From a virus: a stretch of DNA of 25,679 bases. A program made the position numbers and the translations under genes. This document shows positions 21,601-25,679 of the stretch, in pieces (positions within the stretch are counted from its first letter, which is position 1; every line of letters starts with the position of its first letter). The stretch covers positions 1 to 25,679 of the IMG/VR virus record IMGVR_UViG_3300012920_000233, one strand, 5' to 3'. The notes beneath the pieces were generated by a model. The model was not told the DNA's origin, did no database searches, and worked only from the letters and a program-made list of their open reading frames with translations.

Positions 21601-23062
21601 CGCCTTGTATAGTTGGCTCTACAGGTAATTTAGTACCAAAAGGTTGATAAGCTATCTCAATTCCATATTGTTTAGCTAGTTCAACTTCCTTTTGATGTTG
21701 TTCAAATAACTCTTCCGTATCTCTACCATAAGCAGCAGATATATCTGAGTAAGTCATAGTACCGTTTTGTAAACCTAACACACTTGATTGCATTTCTTTC
21801 AATGGGTCAATCCAAGAAAAACTTCTTGGTATGTAATTTATAGAACGTGCAAATTTATCATATTTAGAAATAGGTAAATTTATATAGCCACTAGATATAG
21901 CCATTTCTAACCATGACTTGAATATTGGGTCAATAAAGTGTTCTATAACAAACTGTTGATGCAATTGAAACATTGATCTATCTTCTAATGCACCTTGTCT
22001 TATTGAAGAATAGTTAACACTTGTAAGATCATTAGACAAAGCGTGATAAGAAATATTCAAACCAGATGCAATGCTTCTTAAAACTGATGTAGTGAAAGAT
22101 TCAAATGCTGAGGTAGGATGACTTGGGTCAAAGGCTTTGAAATCCATACCTGCAGGTAGTTGTTCAAATGTACCTGCATTAGCATTTGTGACAGGATTAA
22201 ATGTATCCTCCATGTCATCATCACCAACATAGCCATCACCATCAGGACTTACAAAAAATCCCATTTTAGATGCACCAACCCTTGCTGCTACTATTTCGGC
22301 TTCTAAGTAACCATTAAGCATTTTGACATTACTCATTGCAGTTGCAATTAAAGATACACCTCTTGTTTGTTCTGCTCTATTAGGTAAGTAAGCGTGTATT
22401 ATTTCATCTGCTGGAACTCTTATGTATTCGTTTTGATTGACATAAGTCCTATCATAAGGATGATTTTTATATAAGTGATAGGCAACAGGCTTGTCATTAG
22501 CATCAACTTCGACACCCATTTTAATTCTATTGCCATTCTTTGCATTGTCATTTTTCTTTTCATCTAAATGGTCAGCTTCTAAAAATTGTATTTGAAAGCC
22601 AAAAGGACTGTTTGCATTTTTAATTTTTCTAATAAGAACTTCACCATCTCTTGCTAATGATTCAATAAATATTTTTTGACAATCTAGAAATGACATTCTG
22701 CCATTAGCTGTGCAATTACCTATCTGTGTCCATTCTTTCCATGCTCTTTCAATTAATAAATTAGCACCTATATCTAATGATTGGTCATCATTTCTTGCTT
22801 TAGCTGATATTCTGATACCATGCTTACCAATAACATTAGAAACCATAAGATTTAAATATCTTGCAATATAAGAATCGTTTCTAGCTAATTCTCTTGCTCT
22901 ATCTCTAAGCAATCTAATATTATCTTTTACTTCTTGGTCAGCAGATGTAGATGAAGTTAGAAAGTCACCAAACAATCTGCCTGTGTTTGCACCTTGATAA
23001 CTTCTTTTAAAAGTTTGTTTCTTTTTAGGTTTTCTACCAATTATGTTGTCGTACCAAGCCAT
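21578..23062 (-). CDS. Portal protein, lambda family
   Basis: The 494-aa protein has the lambda-type portal pattern: RLLRDRARELARNDSYIARY, then LMVSNVIGKHGIRISAKARN, and later IQFLEADHLDE and HAYLPNRAEQTRGVSLIATA. The 'R.r.LarN..ya.r.l.l.v.nviG..Gi' segment is characteristic of the family (Phage_portal_2). The portal forms the 12-subunit ring at one capsid vertex through which DNA is packaged and where the tail attaches. Its ATG overlaps the stop of the gpW-like gene by one base. Its last codons overlap the start of the three-module protein by about 20 bases, the lambda W-B-C gene order. Confidence 0.9.
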   Translation of the reverse strand: MAWYDNIIGRKPKKKQTFKRSYQGANTGRLFGDFLTSSTSADQEVKDNIRLLRDRARELARNDSYIARYLNLMVSNVIGKHGIRISAKARNDDQSLDIGANLLIERAWKEWTQIGNCTANGRMSFLDCQKIFIESLARDGEVLIRKIKNANSPFGFQIQFLEADHLDEKKNDNAKNGNRIKMGVEVDANDKPVAYHLYKNHPYDRTYVNQNEYIRVPADEIIHAYLPNRAEQTRGVSLIATAMSNVKMLNGYLEAEIVAARVGASKMGFFVSPDGDGYVGDDDMEDTFNPVTNANAGTFEQLPAGMDFKAFDPSHPTSAFESFTTSVLRSIASGLNISYHALSNDLTSVNYSSIRQGALEDRSMFQLHQQFVIEHFIDPIFKSWLEMAISSGYINLPISKYDKFARSINYIPRSFSWIDPLKEMQSSVLGLQNGTMTYSDISAAYGRDTEELFEQHQKEVELAKQYGIEIAYQPFGTKLPVEPTIQGGDDDGDT

Positions 23063-23679
23063 TATGTTAAATCTGTAGGGTTAAATGATTTTTGTGAACC
23101 AAATTTTACTTTGATTGTATTACCTGAACCATGACCATTCTTTATTCTAGCCATCTTCACTTCTTTTAAATATTCTGCTTTGTAAGTATTTCTAAAGGTC
23201 ATTAATTCATCTACAGACATTCTTGACAAAGAACGACCTGCAATACTCATTGATGATTGATCAATTGTTGCTCTGTTTTCGATTACAGCTTCAATTGCAT
23301 CTAAAACAACTTTCGCGTGACTACGAACTGATGCAGTAGTTGTTGCATAGTTTTGTTGTATCTCTGTAAAACCTTCACCAATTTTTATTCTGGCATTATC
23401 AGATGACCTTTGTATGTAAGCTATCCAATTGTAATTACCGGCAGTGTATGAAGTGGTACTTGTAGTAGAGATAATGTATTCATCATTTGCTTCTGTTGCG
23501 GTCAAAGTAAAATTACTTGCAGTAGAACCATCTACTAAATTGAATTCATAAATCAACGCGTAAGCTGCTGTAGGATAATCAGTTGCAAGGTCTATTCTTT
23601 TCCATGCCCAAAAATCACCCAACTGTAATTCAGTAGGTTCTTTAGATGGAAAATTTGCAGAATCAAATAAGTTGCTCAA
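23062..23679 (-). CDS. Beta domain fused to a gpW-like head-tail joining domain, 205 aa
   Basis: The start is TTG 23679 (read as Met, MSNLFDSANFPSKEPTELQL), supported by a GAGGT eight bases upstream. Residues 15-110 form a beta-sandwich-like domain (LQLGDFWAWKRIDLATDYPT; SYTAGNYNWIAYIQRSS). Residues about 115-180 read SVRSHAKVVLDAIEAVIENR, SMSIAGRSLSRMSVDELMTF, then RNTYKAEYLKE, which is the gpW pattern ('y.iagRs..r.s..eL...r..y..e'). In lambda, gpW fits onto the portal after packaging and prepares the tail joint. Position between the large terminase and portal is the same as W in lambda. The unusual feature is the extra N-terminal beta domain in the same protein. Confidence 0.7.
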   Translation of the reverse strand: MSNLFDSANFPSKEPTELQLGDFWAWKRIDLATDYPTAAYALIYEFNLVDGSTASNFTLTATEANDEYIISTTSTTSYTAGNYNWIAYIQRSSDNARIKIGEGFTEIQQNYATTTASVRSHAKVVLDAIEAVIENRATIDQSSMSIAGRSLSRMSVDELMTFRNTYKAEYLKEVKMARIKNGHGSGNTIKVKFGSQKSFNPTDLT

Positions 23680-23716
23680 GCAATAACCTCACAATTGTTA
23701 GATACACTTGCAAGAT

Positions 23717-23746
23717 ATTATAACTTATATTGTTTCTAATTAAGAA
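23717..23746 (-). promoter_or_regulatory. Possible promoter between the terminase and gpW-like genes
   Basis: This 76-base gap is the longest in the late block. On the minus strand it contains a perfect TATAAT (-10, 23717-23722) with AT-rich sequence upstream but no good -35 box (best TCTTAA, spacer about 18). It could drive the structural genes separately from the terminase genes. Such boxes are common by chance in AT-rich DNA. Confidence 0.3.
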
Positions 23747-23755
23747 AACATTTTT

Positions 23756-25582
23756 TTATTTCCAATTATTTGCAAAATTACCTCGACCCCTATCGATTGG
23801 TAATCTTTGTTTTCTTGGTGGTGGTTTTGGCTTAGAATCTTCGTTCAATATTTTTGTTTCAATGACATCAAAGTTTGGATTTAAAATATAGATAGCTGCA
23901 AAATTATAAACCATTGTATCCAATGCTTCATTTCTATCTCTAATTTGTTTCCATGCCATTGTCGGTTTACCTCTGACATATTTAGTAATTCTTTTTTCTG
24001 CTGTTAATTGTTTAAAATATTCTTCATCTAAATCAACAGGAAAATGTATTGTACTCATTTCTGCATCTGCTGCTAATCTTGCAAAGATTGCTTCTTTAGC
24101 TGTATCTGTACCAACAGGATATAAAACAGCTTTATTCTTACCAACAAAAGTAGGTCTATTAGCAATTGGTTTACCAGCTTGACTAGCACCTTTGATCGCA
24201 AAAATTCTTCTGCCTTGTCTTGGCTTTGTAAAATGGTAAACCTGATTTGTATGATGACCACCTGAATCAATACAGGTACAAGATATTGGCAAGACTCTTC
24301 CTGATTCAGTTCTAAATCTTTGCTTTAAATAATTATCTAATTCTTGCCAGACGTTAGGTGCATTTGGGTCACCCCATAATATTTTGTAGTCCACTACCCA
24401 ACATTCATACGATTTTCCCCAACCGCACGTCTGTATCTCTAATCTATCTTTCTGCGTATCAATACCTGCGGTAAGCACTAATATATCTTCTGGTAGATTT
24501 GTGTAATCATAATTCAATCTTCTCTGCAATAATGTTTCATGCTCTAAAGAATCTCCTTGTTCTTCCCATGTTTCACCTAAAGCAGTATTGATGAAAGTCT
24601 TTAATGTTTCTGGCTGTTTCTTTGCTTCTAAAAAAGCTGTTGCCATTTCTCCCCATGTAGACCAAACAGAATACAATTCTGAAATATGAAAACCAGCAGT
24701 GTTATGTGTTGGTGCAGATGCAATCCATTTACCATGTTTTAACATCCATTGTTTTTTAGATTCATCAATTAGTGAGCCACAATTTTCACAAGCATATCTT
24801 GCTGTCTCTGGTTTATCTTCTTCCCAGATAACATTTTGCCAAACCAATTTTTGTTTGTGGTCACATTCAGGACAAGGCACATAATAATATCTTTGGTCAG
24901 ATTCTAAGAAAGCTGCTTCTATTCTTGATAAGCCTTTTACAGTTGGTGTAGAACACATATATATCTTTCTGTTAAAAAATGTTTTGGTTCTTGCTATTGC
25001 TAATTCTGTTGGGTCACCTTCTGTACCAGCAGAAGCATCATATCTATCTACTTCGTCTAATAATAAAACTCTAATAGGTCTTGATGCTAAACCTGATGCA
25101 GAATTAGAACCAACTATAGTTAAATGACCTGATGGAAACTTTTTATGCAAAACTGTATTGCCTGAATCTCTGGTTCTTGCTTCTTTAAAACATTCTCTTA
25201 TCTTTTCTGTATCACGAATCATTGCAGATAATCTATCTTTACTAAATGCTTGACCCATTTGCAAAGTAGGTTGGACTATCATCATTGGTGATGGGTCTTG
25301 GTCTACATAGTAGGCAATTGTATTTAAAATTATTTCTGTTTTGCCAACTTGTGAAGATGACATAACTACAATTCTTTGAATATTAGGTTCGTTAAATACG
25401 TCCATAATCTCTTTTTGATAAGGACTTCTTGATGTATTCCATGCACCAGCTTCTGCGGATGACTCTGGTGATAACTTTCTATACTTGTCTGCCCATTCAG
25501 ATATCTTCAGATTGGATGGACTCTTCCACATCTGATTTACTTTCTGTAATAGATTTTCTATATTTTGCTGGTATACCTTCAT
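23756..25582 (-). CDS. Terminase large subunit, GpA family
   Basis: The 608-aa protein follows lambda gpA. It has an ISEWADKYRKLSPESS opening (27-42), Walker A SSSQVGKTE (K81), Walker B RVLLLDEVDRYD (D176, E177), and the STPT motif at 211-214. A four-cysteine zinc-binding pair follows at CPEC...CENC (C237, C240, C265, C268). The nuclease domain has acidic residues in LTAGIDTQKDRLEIQ (D375), CIDSGGHHT (D439) and NEALDTMVY (D555). It cuts concatemeric DNA and drives it into the prohead through the portal. The chosen ATG 25582 overlaps the upstream frame by 86 bases. M18 (ATG 25531) is an alternative start with less overlap; neither has a clear Shine-Dalgarno. Confidence 0.9.
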   Translation of the reverse strand: MKVYQQNIENLLQKVNQMWKSPSNLKISEWADKYRKLSPESSAEAGAWNTSRSPYQKEIMDVFNEPNIQRIVVMSSSQVGKTEIILNTIAYYVDQDPSPMMIVQPTLQMGQAFSKDRLSAMIRDTEKIRECFKEARTRDSGNTVLHKKFPSGHLTIVGSNSASGLASRPIRVLLLDEVDRYDASAGTEGDPTELAIARTKTFFNRKIYMCSTPTVKGLSRIEAAFLESDQRYYYVPCPECDHKQKLVWQNVIWEEDKPETARYACENCGSLIDESKKQWMLKHGKWIASAPTHNTAGFHISELYSVWSTWGEMATAFLEAKKQPETLKTFINTALGETWEEQGDSLEHETLLQRRLNYDYTNLPEDILVLTAGIDTQKDRLEIQTCGWGKSYECWVVDYKILWGDPNAPNVWQELDNYLKQRFRTESGRVLPISCTCIDSGGHHTNQVYHFTKPRQGRRIFAIKGASQAGKPIANRPTFVGKNKAVLYPVGTDTAKEAIFARLAADAEMSTIHFPVDLDEEYFKQLTAEKRITKYVRGKPTMAWKQIRDRNEALDTMVYNFAAIYILNPNFDVIETKILNEDSKPKPPPRKQRLPIDRGRGNFANNWK

Positions 25583-25679
25583 TAACTAATTCATCTAAGG
25601 CTTCATAAACCTTTTCTTTAATAATTATTTCAGCTTCTGCATATTTGTCTACTGTAATTACTTGATGAGCAATCCTTGA
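25497..25679 (-). CDS. Probable small terminase subunit, C-terminal fragment
   Basis: Reading leftward from the window edge gives 60 codons without an in-frame start, ending at TGA 25497-25499. The text runs SRIAHQVITVDKYAEAEIII, KEKVYEALDELVNEGIPAKY, then an acidic, Ser-rich tail. The frame overlaps the large terminase start by 86 bases and lies exactly where the small terminase sits in lambda-like phages. The VYEALDELVNEGIPA helix and charged tail would fit a DNA-packaging small subunit. No diagnostic motif is visible in this fragment, so the name rests on position. Confidence 0.5.
   Translation of the reverse strand, partial: SRIAHQVITVDKYAEAEIIIKEKVYEALDELVNEGIPAKYRKSITESKSDVEESIQSEDI

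Overview
The window is a section of an AT-rich tailed-phage genome, either an integrated prophage or a free phage. It is about one third G+C by eye. The virion genes point to a siphovirus-type particle with a lambda-like head module: a GpA-family large terminase, a gpW-like joining protein, a lambda-family portal, an S78 protease, an HK97-fold capsid protein and gpFII-like joining proteins. A lambda-like tail module follows. Several proteins look like families common in uncultured marine phages: the GTA-type 3TM holin, the tail-fibre stems and tips, and the small proteins ending in KxKYPKT. A marine proteobacterial host is therefore my inference; nothing in the sequence names the host.

Layout. 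Positions 1-2386 read rightward and form an early or recombination block. It holds the last 52 codons of a serine recombinase, three small overlapping ORFs, a YqaJ-type PD-(D/E)XK exonuclease, and a 207-aa protein of unknown function. A strong rho-independent terminator at 2403-2435 ends this block; it lies inside the end of the convergent endolysin gene. Everything from 25679 down to 2387 reads leftward as one dense late block. In transcription order it runs: C-terminus of a probable small terminase, large terminase, gpW-like protein, portal, a 987-aa three-module ORF (unknown cupredoxin-like module, prohead protease, major capsid protein), a hairpin terminator, a small protein, two tandem gpFII-like proteins, a tail terminator candidate, a 47-aa protein, major tail protein, tail assembly chaperones with a -1 frameshift, a short tape measure, two tail-tip proteins, a gpJ-like tail hub, a small tail assembly chaperone, a 1346-aa fibre and its small partner, a 488-aa fibre and its small partner, three small proteins, an MscS-like membrane protein, a holin and an endolysin.

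Most late genes overlap by 1-4 bases or sit within a few bases of each other, so they are probably translationally coupled. No gene-free stretch exceeds about 100 bases. No tRNA, rRNA, CRISPR array or insertion sequence was seen.

The points most worth following are these. (1) The 987-aa ORF joins three head-assembly modules in one frame, and each of the last two modules has its own well-spaced ribosome binding site inside the ORF. (2) The N-terminal module carries a cupredoxin-like segment with His, Cys, His and Met in the arrangement of a type-1 copper site. (3) A canonical A-AAA-AAG slippery site joins the two tail chaperone reading frames; the second frame is not visible as an ATG-started ORF. 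(4) The lysozyme has Cys where T4 lysozyme has catalytic Asp20. (5) Two different fibre genes are each paired with a related small protein and share a stem peptide that is identical in amino acids but heavily diverged at silent sites.
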